DNA of 64,000 nt, from positions 16,001-80,000 of the forward strand of contig QCJE01000001.1 of assembly GCA_003216235.1 (NCBI GenBank), written 5' to 3'. Position 1 is the first letter of the stretch, and the number at the start of each line of letters is the position of its first letter. The DNA is from Pelagibacteraceae bacterium AG-404-P07 (GTDB lineage: Bacteria > Pseudomonadota > Alphaproteobacteria > Pelagibacterales > Pelagibacteraceae). Under the pieces are notes generated by a model that was not told the DNA's origin, ran no database searches, and saw only the letters and a list, made by a program, of their open reading frames with translations. A program made the position numbers and the translations under genes. Below are positions 7,795-17,959 of the stretch, piece by piece.

Positions 7795-9738
7795 TTGAGC
7801 AAACAATATAGAGAATTAGCTAATTGTATTAGGTTTTTGTCCATTGATGCTGTTCAAAAAGCTAATTCAGGACATCCTGGTATGCCAATGGGCATGGCTG
7901 ATGTTGCAACTGTTCTTTTTAAAGATTTTTTGAACTTCAATCCAAATAATCCTAGTTGGATTAATAGAGATAGATTTGTTCTGTCGGCGGGACATGGCTC
8001 TATGCTGCTTTATTCTCTTCTTTATCTGACGGGCTTCAAAAGCGTTTCATTAAATGATATTAAAAATTTTAGACAATTAGATTCAATTTGTGCTGGCCAT
8101 CCAGAATATCATCCAAATAGTGGGATAGAGACAACCACTGGACCTTTGGGGCAAGGGATATCAAATGCTGTTGGTTTTGCAATTTCAGAAGAAATTTTAA
8201 AAAAACAAGTTGGAAAAAAAATAATTGACCATAAAACCTATGTCTTAGCTGGCGATGGTTGTTTGATGGAAGGGATTAGTCATGAGGCTTTAAGTCTCGC
8301 AGGCCACCTAAAGTTAAAAAATCTTATTTTATTATTTGATAACAATTCTATATCAATCGATGGTCCTACTAGCTTGGCAGTTTCAGATGACTATGAGAAA
8401 AGATTTAAAAGCTATGGTTGGGATTATATAAAAATTAATGGTCATAATTATAAAGAAATATCAAAAGCTTTAAAGAAAGCACAAAAATCGAAAAAACCTA
8501 TTGCGGTCTCATGCAAAACAACAATTGGTTTCGGTTCTCCAAATAAGGGTGGTAAAGCATCTTCACATGGAAGTCCTTTAGGTGAAGATGAAATAAAATT
8601 GGTTAGAAAAAGACTTAAATGGAATTACGAACCTTTCGAGATTCCAGATGCATTATTGAAAGAGTGGAAAATGGTAGGAAAAAACGCATCTGATAAAGCA
8701 AAAAAACATGAACTTAAATATAAAAAGAATTTTTCAAACTTTGAAGATTTAAATAAATTAAAAAATTTAATTTCAAAAGCAAAGAAAGACTATCTAAAAA
8801 ATTTGAAACCACTTGCTACAAGAAAGTCATCTGAAATGTTTTTAAACTTAATAGGAAAATTACAAAATTTAATTGGTGGTTCAGCTGATTTAGCTGGTTC
8901 AAATAATACAAAAACTAAAGCTCATAAAATAATTAAGCCAGGTGACTTTTCTGGAAATTATATTCACTATGGAGTTAGGGAACATGCAATGTGTGGAATA
9001 ATGAATGGAATTGCATTACATAGCAATTTAATCCCTTATGGTGGTACATTTTTAATATTCAGCGACTACTGCAAACCATCAATCAGATTAGCAGCAATGA
9101 TGAAACAAAGAATTATTTATATATTTACACATGACTCTATTGGTCTAGGTGAAGATGGTCCGACACATCAGCCTATTGAACAATTAACAAGTTTAAGATC
9201 AATTCCAAATCTAAATGTTTTTAGACCTTCAGATACAATTGAAACTTTTGAATGTTGGCAATTAGCTCTTGAAAGCAAGAATACCCCAAGTGTAATAGCT
9301 TTGACTAGACAAGGAATTAATCCTGTAAGGATAAAAGATTCTTCCAAAAACGAGTCATCTGTTGGCGCTTATGAGATTTTAAGAACTGGAGATAAAATAA
9401 GTGTAACAATTTTAGCAACAGGATCTGAAACTAGTTTAGCAAGTGATATAGGTCATAAATTGGCCACAGATGGTATTTATTCCAAAATAATATCAATGCC
9501 ATGTCACAAATTATTTGATCAACAAAGTGAAGGCTATAAAAATAAAATTTTAGGCGAAACTAGTCTTGTTGTATCTATAGAGGCCTCTGAAACTGATTTT
9601 TGGAAAAAGTATACTGGTTTTGATGGATTAAATTTTGGAATTAATGATTTTGGTAAAAGTGCTCCATATAAAAAAATATACAACCATTTTGGTTTAAATG
9701 TAGAAAATATAGTTAAAAAAATTAAAGAAAAATTATGA
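7795..9738 (+). CDS. tkt: Transketolase
   Basis: 647 residues, full length. TPP-binding features: HPGMPMG near the N-terminus, [12 protein letters not shown] followed by [10 protein letters not shown], the active-site [12 protein letters not shown] segment, and conserved GPLGQG and REHAM. It transfers two-carbon ketol units in the non-oxidative pentose phosphate pathway. The start is TTG with AGGA five bases upstream; no in-frame ATG lies nearby and the family N-terminus ([17 protein letters not shown]) begins right there. Its stop overlaps the gap start by 4 bases (ATGA), making a tightly coupled carbon-metabolism operon. Confidence 0.97.
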   Translation: MSKQYRELANCIRFLSIDAVQKANSGHPGMPMGMADVATVLFKDFLNFNPNNPSWINRDRFVLSAGHGSMLLYSLLYLTGFKSVSLNDIKNFRQLDSICAGHPEYHPNSGIETTTGPLGQGISNAVGFAISEEILKKQVGKKIIDHKTYVLAGDGCLMEGISHEALSLAGHLKLKNLILLFDNNSISIDGPTSLAVSDDYEKRFKSYGWDYIKINGHNYKEISKALKKAQKSKKPIAVSCKTTIGFGSPNKGGKASSHGSPLGEDEIKLVRKRLKWNYEPFEIPDALLKEWKMVGKNASDKAKKHELKYKKNFSNFEDLNKLKNLISKAKKDYLKNLKPLATRKSSEMFLNLIGKLQNLIGGSADLAGSNNTKTKAHKIIKPGDFSGNYIHYGVREHAMCGIMNGIALHSNLIPYGGTFLIFSDYCKPSIRLAAMMKQRIIYIFTHDSIGLGEDGPTHQPIEQLTSLRSIPNLNVFRPSDTIETFECWQLALESKNTPSVIALTRQGINPVRIKDSSKNESSVGAYEILRTGDKISVTILATGSETSLASDIGHKLATDGIYSKIISMPCHKLFDQQSEGYKNKILGETSLVVSIEASETDFWKKYTGFDGLNFGINDFGKSAPYKKIYNHFGLNVENIVKKIKEKL

Positions 9739-10736
9739 AAACAAAAATTGGAATAAATGGAATGGGAAGAATAGGTAGAATGATTGTTCGATCCATAATT
9801 GAAAGCAATAATAAGAATATTGAGATAAAGCATATTAATAATAGAACAAATTCTGAAACTTGCTGTACTCTATTAAAATATGACTCGATACATGGAAAAT
9901 TTAAAGCAGATGTAGGTTTTGATGATGAACATTTAATTATAAACCACAATAAAATTTCTTTTAGCCAAGAAAAAAATTTAGATAATATTAAATGGAACAA
10001 ATATGATGTGGACTATGTTTTTGAATGCACTGGGAAATTCAACTCTAAAGAAAAATTAGAGCCTCACTTAAGTAATGGAGCAAAAAAAGTTATTGTTTCA
10101 GCTCCGTGTAAAAATGCAGATAAAACTATAGTATTTGGAGTTAATGAGTCTCAATTAAAAAAAAGTGATAAAATTATTTCTGCTGCATCTTGTACTACAA
10201 ATTGTCTAGCACCAGTGGCACACGTATTAAATGAAAATTTCGAAATTGAAAAAGGGTTTATGACAACAATCCATGCTTTCACTAGTGATCAAAGAATTTT
10301 AGATAATTCTCACAAAGATCCAAGAAGGGCAAGATCTGCTAGTCAATCTATAGTACCTACCTCGACTGGAGCATCAAAGGCAATTGGTGAAATCATACCA
10401 TCTCTCAAAGGTAAATTAGAAGGCGTAGCGATGAGGGTACCTACTCCTAATGTTTCTTTAATTGAACTTGTCTTTTGTACAAAAAAAGATTTAAGTATTG
10501 TTAAAATTAATTCGGCATTTCAAAACTTTAGTAAAAAAAATAAAGTCCTCGAAATTACCCAAGAAAAACTTGTTTCCATTGATTTTAATCATAATCCAGC
10601 ATCTTCAATTGTTGATGCAAGTTTAACTAATGTAGTTGGTAACAACATGGGTAAAATTTCAGCTTGGTATGATAATGAATGGGGTTTCTCTAATAGAATG
10701 TGTGATATAGCTGAGTATCTTCATAAAATTTCATAA
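9735..10736 (+). CDS. gap: Glyceraldehyde-3-phosphate dehydrogenase, type I
   Basis: 333 residues. N-terminal Rossmann motif [11 protein letters not shown], catalytic SCTTNCLAP with the nucleophilic Cys, and C-terminal [11 protein letters not shown]. It interconverts glyceraldehyde-3-phosphate and 1,3-bisphosphoglycerate. The residue after the second NAD-binding strand is Asn (HINNR) rather than a clear Asp-Leu, so NAD versus NADP preference should not be assumed. It overlaps tkt by 4 bases and pgk by 1. Confidence 0.97.
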   Translation: MKTKIGINGMGRIGRMIVRSIIESNNKNIEIKHINNRTNSETCCTLLKYDSIHGKFKADVGFDDEHLIINHNKISFSQEKNLDNIKWNKYDVDYVFECTGKFNSKEKLEPHLSNGAKKVIVSAPCKNADKTIVFGVNESQLKKSDKIISAASCTTNCLAPVAHVLNENFEIEKGFMTTIHAFTSDQRILDNSHKDPRRARSASQSIVPTSTGASKAIGEIIPSLKGKLEGVAMRVPTPNVSLIELVFCTKKDLSIVKINSAFQNFSKKNKVLEITQEKLVSIDFNHNPASSIVDASLTNVVGNNMGKISAWYDNEWGFSNRMCDIAEYLHKIS

Positions 10737-11914
10737 TGAACAATATTAAAGACCATGAAAACCTTGATGGAAAAAAAGTATTACTAAGATTAGATTTAAA
10801 CGTACCGCTTAAAAATGGGGTGATTAAAGATTTCACAAGAATTGATAAAATACTTCCAATTTTAGAATTTTTAATAAAAAAAAATTCAAAAATTATAATA
10901 ATCTCTCATGTTGGAAGACCAAAAGGAAAAGTAAACCAGGATCTATCATTAAGGCCAATTTGTGAAAATTTAGAAAAAAAAATTAATAAAAAAATAAAGA
11001 TCATCGATAAGAATATTTACGAATTAAAAAAAGATGAGGTGTTTGAAGACTCTAAAGAAACCATAGTTTTTTTAGAAAATATTAGATTCTATGAGGAAGA
11101 AGAAAAAAATGACTTAAATTTTTCAAAACATTTAGCTAAACTTGCAGACCTTTTTGTTAATGACGCTTTTTCTTGTTCACACAGAGCACATGCATCTGTT
11201 TGCAAAATAACAGAATTTTTACCATCTTTTGCGGGATTACAATTAGAAACAGAGATAAATGCATTAAAAAAAGTCACTACCGAAATTAAAAAACCAATTA
11301 CCTGTATTATCGGAGGTTCAAAAATTTCGACAAAAATTGGAGTAATAAAAAATTTAATTCCGAAATTTGATAATATTATTATTGTGGGAGGAATGGCTAA
11401 TAACATTTTAAGTCATAAAGGTAATCAAATAGGAAAATCAATTAAAGAGGATAATTGTGAGGCTATAATTGAAGAAATTTTCGAAATTTCAAAAAAAAAT
11501 ACATGTATAATCACTTATCCGGAAGATGTATCAGTGGGTAAAAGCCTGAATGACAATCGAAAAATCAAAAAACTTAATGAAATAGCTGATGATGATTTAA
11601 TTTTAGATATTGGGCCAAAAACAATTGATAAGATTAAAAATATTATAGATAAAAGCAGCACAGTTTTGTGGAATGGTCCAGCGGGATACTTTGAGAACCC
11701 TAATTTTGCAATTGGTAGTTATGAGATCACAAAAACTATTGTTAAAAAGAATAATAATAAATCAATTTACTCAGTCGTTGGAGGTGGTGATACAATTGCT
11801 GTCATAAATCAAATAAATGCAATTAAAGATTTTAACTTTGTTTCAACTGCTGGTGGTGCATTTTTAGAATATCTTGAAGGGAAAGTTCTTCCTGGTATAA
11901 AATCCTTAAATTAA
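10736..11914 (+). CDS. pgk: Phosphoglycerate kinase
   Basis: 392 residues, normal length. Conserved LLRLDLNVPLKNG, SHVGRPKGK, NDAFSCSHRAHAS, the hinge/ATP region WNGPAGYFE and the C-terminal VVGGGDT and STAGGAFLEYLEG. It transfers phosphate between 1,3-bisphosphoglycerate and ADP. Start codon ATG shares one base with the gap stop; fba follows after 1 base. All substrate- and nucleotide-binding motifs appear intact. Confidence 0.97.
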   Translation: MNNIKDHENLDGKKVLLRLDLNVPLKNGVIKDFTRIDKILPILEFLIKKNSKIIIISHVGRPKGKVNQDLSLRPICENLEKKINKKIKIIDKNIYELKKDEVFEDSKETIVFLENIRFYEEEEKNDLNFSKHLAKLADLFVNDAFSCSHRAHASVCKITEFLPSFAGLQLETEINALKKVTTEIKKPITCIIGGSKISTKIGVIKNLIPKFDNIIIVGGMANNILSHKGNQIGKSIKEDNCEAIIEEIFEISKKNTCIITYPEDVSVGKSLNDNRKIKKLNEIADDDLILDIGPKTIDKIKNIIDKSSTVLWNGPAGYFENPNFAIGSYEITKTIVKKNNNKSIYSVVGGGDTIAVINQINAIKDFNFVSTAGGAFLEYLEGKVLPGIKSLN

Positions 11915-11915
11915 A

Positions 11916-12923
11916 ATGTCAGAATTAAATAATATAGCTCTTAAAATTTTGGAAAAAGGAAAAGGAATTTTAGCTGCAGATGAAAGTACAGCTACAATGA
12001 CTAAAAGATTAGACGGGGTGAGTGTCCCATCAACTCCAGAAAATAGATTATTATTCAGAGAAACTCTTTTCAGCTCATCGAGTATGAAAGAATGTATCGG
12101 TGGCGTAATTTTATATGACGAAACCATAAGACAAGAAACATCAAATAAAAACAAGATTCCAGAATTAATTTCAAAAATGGGATCTGCCCCTGGAATTAAA
12201 GTTGATACAGGAGCTAAAATTCTTGCAGGTTCACCAGATGAAAAAATAACTGAAGGCTTAGATGGATTAAGAGAAAGATTAAAGGAATATTATAAACTTG
12301 GGGCAAAATTTACCAAATGGAGAGGCGTTTATAATATATCTAAGGATTACCCAAGCAAACTTTCTATACAATCAAATGCGCATGCTTTGGCAAGATATTC
12401 TGCACTAGTTCAAGAATACAATATGGTGCCAATAGTTGAGCCAGAAGTTTTGATGGATGGTGAACATTCTGCTAAAGATTGTTTTCAAAAAACTTCAAAA
12501 GTAATTAAAAAATGCTTTGAAGAATTAATTTTACACAAAGTTGATTTAAAGGGAATTATTCTTAAGCCTAATATGATTTTAGCTGGAAATAAATCTAAAG
12601 ATAAAATTTCAAATGAGGAAGTTGCAAAATTAACTTTGAAATGTTTAAAAGATTCAGTGCCTTCAGAGGTACCAGGAATTGCTTTTTTATCTGGAGGTCA
12701 ATCAGAAATAGAGGCAACAGAAAATTTGAACTTAATTAACAAGTACAATGATACTAATTTCATAATGAGCTATTCTTATGGAAGAGCTCTTCAGCAAAGT
12801 GCATTGAAATTTTGGTCGAAAAATATAGATGATATCAATGGCACTCAAAAGGTTTTTAACCACAGGGCAAAAATGAATACATTAGCTGCTCAAGGAAAAT
12901 GGTCTAAAGATCTTGAGAATTAA
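11916..12923 (+). CDS. Fructose-bisphosphate aldolase, class I
   Basis: 335 residues. Begins with the class I signature KGILAADEST and carries KFTKWRGVY, VPIVEPEVLMDG and the Schiff-base region GIILKPNMILAG, then FLSGGQSE and SYGRALQQSALK. It cleaves or forms fructose-1,6-bisphosphate by Schiff-base chemistry without metal. It follows pgk by one base in the tkt-gap-pgk-fba run. Its end overlaps the next gene by 11 bases. Confidence 0.95.
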   Translation: MSELNNIALKILEKGKGILAADESTATMTKRLDGVSVPSTPENRLLFRETLFSSSSMKECIGGVILYDETIRQETSNKNKIPELISKMGSAPGIKVDTGAKILAGSPDEKITEGLDGLRERLKEYYKLGAKFTKWRGVYNISKDYPSKLSIQSNAHALARYSALVQEYNMVPIVEPEVLMDGEHSAKDCFQKTSKVIKKCFEELILHKVDLKGIILKPNMILAGNKSKDKISNEEVAKLTLKCLKDSVPSEVPGIAFLSGGQSEIEATENLNLINKYNDTNFIMSYSYGRALQQSALKFWSKNIDDINGTQKVFNHRAKMNTLAAQGKWSKDLEN

Positions 12924-13527
12924 TAAAAATAAATTCTTATATCTCATCTCTCCATTAAATATTTATAAATCTTTTTATACTGAATTGATTGAAGTTCTAA
13001 AGCAAAAAAAAGTAAGTTTTTTTCAATTACGTCTAAAAAAAGAAAATTTTAAAAATAAATTAATAATTGGAAAAAAAATCAAAAGAATCTGCAAAAAATT
13101 TAATGTTAAATTTTTAGTTAATGATGATGTTTATCTTGCGAAAAAGTTAAATGCTGATGGATGTCATCTTGGTCAAAAAGATATGAATATATTCAAAGCA
13201 AGAAAATTAATAGGGGAAAAAATAATAGGCATTACCTGTCATAATTCAATAAAGTTGGCAAAAAATGCTTTGAAAAATAAAGCTGACTATATAGCTCTAG
13301 GGGCCTTTAATTCTTCAAAAACCAAAAAAATAAAATACATAGCCTCAATTAATTTATTAAAAAAAGTTAGAAAGATAACAAAATCTCCAATAGTTGCTAT
13401 TGGTGGTATAAATGCGAATAACTACAGAAAACTTTTGTTGAATAAAGCTAACTTTTTAGCTATTTCAGGCTACATTTGGAAAAATAAAAAATTCAAACCA
13501 CAAGAGGCTATAAAAAAAATAAAATGA
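12913..13527 (+). CDS. thiE: Thiamine-phosphate synthase-like protein
   Basis: 204 residues, TIM-barrel. ThiE-type motifs: FFQLRLK (pyrophosphate side), LVNDDVYLA, GCHLGQKDM, GITCHN, ADYIALGAF with SSKTKK, and PIVAIGGI. ThiE joins HMP-pyrophosphate with thiazole phosphate. SAR11 strains are known to take up HMP and finish thiamine, which fits a retained thiE. The start is TTG inside the end of fba (11-base overlap); efp overlaps its end by 4 bases. The GAFNSSKT loop deviates from the usual G(P)VF.T, so the assignment is good but not absolute. Confidence 0.75.
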   Translation: MRINKNKFLYLISPLNIYKSFYTELIEVLKQKKVSFFQLRLKKENFKNKLIIGKKIKRICKKFNVKFLVNDDVYLAKKLNADGCHLGQKDMNIFKARKLIGEKIIGITCHNSIKLAKNALKNKADYIALGAFNSSKTKKIKYIASINLLKKVRKITKSPIVAIGGINANNYRKLLLNKANFLAISGYIWKNKKFKPQEAIKKIK

Positions 13528-14084
13528 AAATAAATGCAAGTGAAATAAGAGTAGGAATGCTTTTGGAGTATAAAGAGGATTTATGGCAAGTGCTAAAAAC
13601 CCAACATGTAAAACCTGGTAAAGGAGGTGCATTTGCTCAAGTAGAAATGAAAAGTGTAAATAAAAATACTAAATTAAATGAAAGATTTAGATCTAGTGAA
13701 ACAGTTGAAAAAGCCTCACTTGATGAAAGTAATTTTAATTTTCTTTATGAAGATGAAACTAATTACTTTTTCATCAATGCAAAATCATTTGAACAAATTG
13801 AAATAAAAAAAGAACTAGTTGGAGAAAAAGGTAAATTGTTATCAGAAAATTTAGAGGTAAAAGTTTGTTTTTATAATGAAAAACCAATTTCAGTAGATTT
13901 ACCAAATCAAGTTACATGCAAAATCGAAACAACAGATGTTGCTCTAAAAGGACAAACAGTCTCATCTTCTTACAAGCCTGCAACTTTAGAAAATGGTCTA
14001 GCAATACAAGTGCCGCCATTTATTGATTCAGGGGATGAAGTTATAATTGATACAAGAAATTTAGAATATATAAAAAAGATTTAA
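13524..14084 (+). CDS. efp: Elongation factor P
   Basis: 186 residues, three beta-barrel domains as expected. The tip loop VKPGKGGAFA carries Lys33, the residue that EpmA/EpmB systems modify in some bacteria. C-terminal signature around IQVPPFIDSGDEVIIDTR. EF-P rescues ribosomes stalled at polyproline stretches. Translationally coupled to thiE by a 4-base overlap; suhB starts 4 bases after its stop. No modification enzymes are visible in this window. Confidence 0.96.
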   Translation: MKINASEIRVGMLLEYKEDLWQVLKTQHVKPGKGGAFAQVEMKSVNKNTKLNERFRSSETVEKASLDESNFNFLYEDETNYFFINAKSFEQIEIKKELVGEKGKLLSENLEVKVCFYNEKPISVDLPNQVTCKIETTDVALKGQTVSSSYKPATLENGLAIQVPPFIDSGDEVIIDTRNLEYIKKI

Positions 14085-14088
14085 CTAT

Positions 14089-14829
14089 ATGAATTCAATT
14101 TCTGCAAATCTCAATATAATGATTAAAGCTAGCGAAAAAGCATCAAAAAGATTGATAAGGGACTTTGGTGAGATTGAAAAACTTCAAGTGTCAAAAAAAG
14201 GCCCTGCAGATTTTGTTACTAACGCAGATATTAATACTGAAAAAGTAATAATTGACGAGTTAAAAAAAGCGAAACCTAATTACACAATATTATCTGAAGA
14301 AAATGGATTAGAAAACAATAAAGATAAAGAAAATATGTGGATCATTGATCCAATAGATGGAACAATTAATTTTTTACATGGAATACCTCATTTTGCCATT
14401 TCAATTGCTTTGATGTCAAAAAAAGAAATTGTTAGTGGTATAATTTATGATCCAATTAAAGATGAGTTATTTTATGCTGAAAAAAATAGTGGTGCTTTTT
14501 TAAATAATCAACGCATTAGGGTTTCAAAAAAAAACAATTTAAATGAATGTTTATTTGCTGCTGGAAGTAAAATTGAAATAGAACCTGAAATTAATTATAG
14601 AAATTCTGGATGTGCAGCACTTGATATGGCTTATGTAGCTAACGGTCGATACGATGGTTACTTTCAAAAAAGCTTAAATTTATGGGATATTGCTGCGGGA
14701 ATAATATTAATAAATGAGGCAGGTGGAATAATTGATAATATTGACCTTTCTAATAAAAAAAATATTAAAGTTATAGCATCTAACCCTGATATACATGAAA
14801 AATTTAAACAAAAAGTAGGTAACTTTTAA
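14089..14829 (+). CDS. suhB: Inositol monophosphatase family protein (SuhB-like)
   Basis: 246 residues. Li+-sensitive phosphatase motifs in order: DFVTNAD, SEENG (Glu metal ligand), [12 protein letters not shown] (Asp ligands) and [18 protein letters not shown]. Family members hydrolyse inositol-1-phosphate and related sugar phosphates; SuhB also joins rRNA antitermination complexes in some bacteria. Last gene of the tkt-suhB run, 4 bases after efp. The exact substrate is not deducible. Confidence 0.9.
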   Translation: MNSISANLNIMIKASEKASKRLIRDFGEIEKLQVSKKGPADFVTNADINTEKVIIDELKKAKPNYTILSEENGLENNKDKENMWIIDPIDGTINFLHGIPHFAISIALMSKKEIVSGIIYDPIKDELFYAEKNSGAFLNNQRIRVSKKNNLNECLFAAGSKIEIEPEINYRNSGCAALDMAYVANGRYDGYFQKSLNLWDIAAGIILINEAGGIIDNIDLSNKKNIKVIASNPDIHEKFKQKVGNF

Positions 14830-14864
14830 TTGTTTTAAAAGATTCTTTTGCTATAAATCTCGGC
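14830..14864 (+). promoter_or_regulatory. Candidate rpmE promoter giving a leaderless mRNA
   Basis: The spacer between suhB and rpmE contains TTGTTT at 14830-14835, a 16-base spacer and TATAAA at 14852-14857. The rpmE ATG begins at 14865, only seven bases beyond the -10 hexamer, where transcription would normally start. No Shine-Dalgarno is present. If the promoter is real the transcript starts at or next to the AUG. Confidence 0.45.
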
Positions 14865-15095
14865 ATGAAAAAAAAAATACATCCTGATTACCATAATATT
14901 AAAGTTGAAATGACAGATGGCACACAATTCGAAACCAAATCTACCTGGGGAGCAGAGGGTGATGTATTAAAATTAGAAATTGATCCAAAATCACATTCTG
15001 CTTGGACTGGTGGTAAACAAAAATTAATGGATAAAGGTAGAATAAGTAAATTTAATAAGAAATTCCAAAACTTTAAATCAGAAAAAAAAAATTAA
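14865..15095 (+). CDS. rpmE: Ribosomal protein bL31
   Basis: 76 residues. Starts [10 protein letters not shown], then [16 protein letters not shown] and the [10 protein letters not shown] segment that is typical of bL31. No CxxC zinc-binding cysteines are present, so this is the zinc-free (C-) form. It lies 35 bases after suhB with its own candidate promoter and is followed directly (0 bases) by the DUF1013 gene. Confidence 0.95.
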   Translation: MKKKIHPDYHNIKVEMTDGTQFETKSTWGAEGDVLKLEIDPKSHSAWTGGKQKLMDKGRISKFNKKFQNFKSEKKN

Positions 15096-15662
15096 ATGTC
15101 TAATACACCTTTAATGCCAATGGCTACAGCTGTATGGCTAGTTGAAAATACCACTTTGACTTTTCAACAAATAGCCAATTTTTGTAATCTTCATGAGGTA
15201 GAAGTTCAAGGAATCGCTGATGGTGAAGTTGCAAAAGGTATCAAGGGTTATAATCCAATTATTTCAGGTCAACTTTCTAGAGAAGAAATTGACTTATCAT
15301 CAAAAGATCAAAATAGACCACTTGAAATCAAAAACTCTGATATTGAAATTTCTAACGAAGAAAAAAAGATAAAAAAATATATTCCATTATCAAAAAGGCA
15401 AGACAAACCAGATTCTGCTTTATGGCTAATTAAACATCATAATATTCTTAAAGATTCACAAATAGCAAAGTTGGTTGGAATAACAAAAAATTCGGTTACG
15501 TCAATAAGAAATAAAAATTATTGGAATTATAATAATTTAAATCCTAAAGATCCAGTAGCTCTAAATTTATTTACACAAAAAGATTTAATTTTAGCTATAG
15601 AGAAAGCAGAACGTAGAATTAAAAGAGAAAAAAAACAAAAGGCTAAACTAAATCAATCATAG
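15096..15662 (+). CDS. DUF1013 family alphaproteobacterial protein
   Basis: 188 residues. The N-terminus (TPLMPMATAVWLVENTTLTF, about residues 4-23) and the repeated SALWLIKHHNILKDSQIA helix-turn-helix-like unit (about 110-140) are hallmarks of DUF1013, a family nearly restricted to Alphaproteobacteria. Two related segments beginning with A-W/LWL(V/I) suggest an internal duplication of a small DNA-binding-like fold. A role in transcription is inferred from that fold. Its ATG directly follows the rpmE stop. Confidence 0.8.
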   Translation: MSNTPLMPMATAVWLVENTTLTFQQIANFCNLHEVEVQGIADGEVAKGIKGYNPIISGQLSREEIDLSSKDQNRPLEIKNSDIEISNEEKKIKKYIPLSKRQDKPDSALWLIKHHNILKDSQIAKLVGITKNSVTSIRNKNYWNYNNLNPKDPVALNLFTQKDLILAIEKAERRIKREKKQKAKLNQS

Positions 15663-15736
15663 AATATAAGATATGAATAAATTTAATAGACATGAAATTA
15701 TAAAAATGATAACAAAACATTTTTTTGGAGGTATTT

Positions 15737-15931
15737 ATTAAAATAGAAGTTAAAGATAACAATATTGAGCAAGCTTTAAGAGTTTTAAAAAGAAAATTAC
15801 AAAAAGATGGTTTTTTTAAAACAATCAAGCTTAAAAATACTTACGAGAAACCATCTGAGAAAAAGAAAAGAATTCTGCAAGAAAACATTAAGCGAGTAAA
15901 AAAACTTAACAAACTAAAAAATAGAATTTAG
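15737..15931 (+). CDS. rpsU: Ribosomal protein bS21, probable ATT start
   Basis: 64 residues from the proposed start. The family pattern (KIEVKDNNIEQALRVLKRKL, then YEKPSEKKKR) identifies bS21, which binds 16S rRNA near the anti-Shine-Dalgarno. A strong GGAGG at 15727-15731 lies five bases before ATT at 15737, giving M-KIEVKDNN, the expected N-terminus. The upstream TTG at 15725 would put the Shine-Dalgarno inside the coding region and add four residues. Initiation at ATT is rare and is known for infC, another translation gene. tRNA-fMet follows 6 bases after the stop. Confidence 0.88.
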   Translation: MKIEVKDNNIEQALRVLKRKLQKDGFFKTIKLKNTYEKPSEKKKRILQENIKRVKKLNKLKNRI

Positions 15932-15937
15932 ATATAT

Positions 15938-16014
<77 letters not shown>

Positions 16015-16019
16015 ATTTA

Positions 16020-17267
16020 ATGATCAAAGAAATAAAAAAAAAGTTTTCAAAAATAGATAATAAAGATAAATTTTTTATAATTTTATTTACGTTTTTTCCA
16101 ATAAGTTTAATTTTAGGCAATTTAATTATAAATTTATTTTTTTTATCATTTTCAATTAGTTTTTTTTTGAATTTTAATGAAAATAAATATTTTATAAAAA
16201 ATAAGATTATTTATCTTTTATCATTTTTTTTTATATCTCTATTAATAAATTTGATCTTTAGTTTATACCCCATAAATTCTTTACCGCGTGTTATAAAAAT
16301 ATTTTTTATTATACTTTTTATAATTGAAAGTTTAAGAATTTTTCAAAAGTATAATAAAGATTTCATTGATAATATTTTTTTAGGTTGGTCGGTAATTTTA
16401 GTTATTGTAATATTGGATTGTTATTTCGAAATAATTTTTGGATTTAATACTTTGGGTTATTCGACTCCATTAGTCGGAAGAGTTGCAAGTTTTTTTGGTG
16501 ATGAACTAGTAGTTGGTGCATTTGTATATGGATTTTCACTTTTTTTTATAAGTTATTTAATAATGCAAAAAACAAACAATTATATCGTTGCAATTAGTAT
16601 TCTAGGCGTGATTATTGTAAGTTTTTTGATTGGAGAAAGATCAAATTTTATAAAACTGTTTATTTCAATTATTCTTTTTACAGCGTTTGCTGTTAGAACA
16701 AAATTTTTTAATAAGATTTTAACTTTTTTAATTTTAATTTGTTTATTTTTTGTAATTTTAAAATTTAATGAAAATTATAAACATAGATACTACGAACAAT
16801 TCAAGAATTTATATCAAGTAAATGGATTGACCAATTTTTATAAGGAATCTCAATATGGAGCTCATCAAGATGCAGCAATTAAAATTTTTAAAGAATTTCC
16901 AATTTTTGGGGTTGGAGTTAAAAATTTTAGGTATGAAAGCATTAAAGAAAAATATAAAAATTTAGATTTAAAAGCAACTAACTCTAAACATACAACACAC
17001 CCTCATCAAATCCACTTAGAACTTTTATCTGAAACTGGGTTATTTGGATATGTATCATTTATCATTTTCATATTATTTTCATTATTTATTGGGATTAAAA
17101 ACTTCGTTAAATATAAAAATATTTATCAGTTAGCAAGTATACTGTTTATTTTTACAAGTTTATTACCATTTTTGCCATCTGGGAGTTTTTTATCAACTTT
17201 TAATAGCGCAATATTTTGGATAAATTTTTCGATAATGGTTGGGTTATGGCGGAATTTTAAAGTCTAA
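16020..17267 (+). CDS. O-antigen ligase / polymerase family membrane protein
   Basis: 415 residues with about ten hydrophobic membrane helices. A large periplasmic loop near residues 260-340 carries the Wzy_C/WaaL-type motif HPHQIHLELLSETGLFGY. Such proteins ligate undecaprenyl-linked glycan to lipid A core or polymerise it. The ATG is 5 bases after the tRNA-fMet CCA end, so the mRNA is probably released by tRNA 3' processing. It converges with the transaldolase gene (11-base overlap). Ligase versus polymerase cannot be told from sequence alone. It lies outside the main sugar island yet probably acts on its product. Confidence 0.85.
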   Translation: MIKEIKKKFSKIDNKDKFFIILFTFFPISLILGNLIINLFFLSFSISFFLNFNENKYFIKNKIIYLLSFFFISLLINLIFSLYPINSLPRVIKIFFIILFIIESLRIFQKYNKDFIDNIFLGWSVILVIVILDCYFEIIFGFNTLGYSTPLVGRVASFFGDELVVGAFVYGFSLFFISYLIMQKTNNYIVAISILGVIIVSFLIGERSNFIKLFISIILFTAFAVRTKFFNKILTFLILICLFFVILKFNENYKHRYYEQFKNLYQVNGLTNFYKESQYGAHQDAAIKIFKEFPIFGVGVKNFRYESIKEKYKNLDLKATNSKHTTHPHQIHLELLSETGLFGYVSFIIFILFSLFIGIKNFVKYKNIYQLASILFIFTSLLPFLPSGSFLSTFNSAIFWINFSIMVGLWRNFKV

Positions 17268-17952
17268 ATTTTGATTTTTTACTGTCTATTAAAAAATTTT
17301 TTACTGTCTCTTTAGTTAGCTGATCAAATGTTTTTCCAAAATTTTCAATTTTTTCTATTATAGACGGAGGTGTGGTTATTATATGACAATTGTTTTGTTT
17401 TGCTTGTAAATAATTATAAGGCTCTCTAACACTGGCCCACAAAATTTCTACATTTTTAAAATTTTTGGATAATGATATACTTTTCTTAATCTCTGGTATT
17501 GGATCTTTTCCTGTATCTCCTGCTCTGCCAGCAAATATGGAAATAATTACTTTTGATTTTTTATTAATACAATTTAAGATTTTCTTTGTTTGTTTTGCAG
17601 TATATACGGCTGTAATATTTAGTTTTATTTGTTTCTCATTAAGTTTTTTTATTAATTTACCCATAAAAATACCTTTAGAATTTATTACTGGAACTTTGAC
17701 AAAAACATTTCTACCCCAAGTATTTATATCTAATGCTTGTTTTCTCATAGAAGAATAGTCATCAGCAAACACCTCAAATGATATTGGCTTTTTTGTAACT
17801 TTAAGGATCTTTTTTGAATAATTTTTATAATTCTTAGCTCCTGCTTTTCTCATTAAACTTGGGTTTGTAGTAAATCCTTTTACAATTTTTTTTCTATCAA
17901 ATTTTTTAATTTGATTAATATCGGCAATATCACAAAAAATTTTTGTTTTCAA
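17257..17952 (-). CDS. Transaldolase, TalC/FSA-type
   Basis: 231 residues, the short form of the family. Motifs KGFTTNPSLM near the N-terminus, FVKVPV with the Schiff-base Lys (about residue 86), LNITAVYT, and ISIFAGRAGDTGKDP. It transfers a dihydroxyacetone unit between sugar phosphates, completing the non-oxidative pentose phosphate pathway with the tkt at 7795. It is the last gene of the leftward pnt operon, 7 bases after pntB. Some family members act as fructose-6-phosphate aldolases; that remains an alternative. Confidence 0.88.
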   Translation of the reverse strand: MKTKIFCDIADINQIKKFDRKKIVKGFTTNPSLMRKAGAKNYKNYSKKILKVTKKPISFEVFADDYSSMRKQALDINTWGRNVFVKVPVINSKGIFMGKLIKKLNEKQIKLNITAVYTAKQTKKILNCINKKSKVIISIFAGRAGDTGKDPIPEIKKSISLSKNFKNVEILWASVREPYNYLQAKQNNCHIITTPPSIIEKIENFGKTFDQLTKETVKNFLIDSKKSKFRL

Positions 17953-17959
17953 AAATTAC

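Noticed and set aside
9534-10000. Two hydrophobic minus-strand reading frames opposite tkt and gap
   Set aside because: They mirror well-conserved transketolase and GAPDH codons; hydrophobicity is an artefact of reading Lys/Asn-rich AT-rich genes in reverse.
15643-15828. 61-codon minus-strand reading frame across the rpsU start
   Set aside because: It is antisense to conserved rpsU codons and the DUF1013 gene end; no product recognised.
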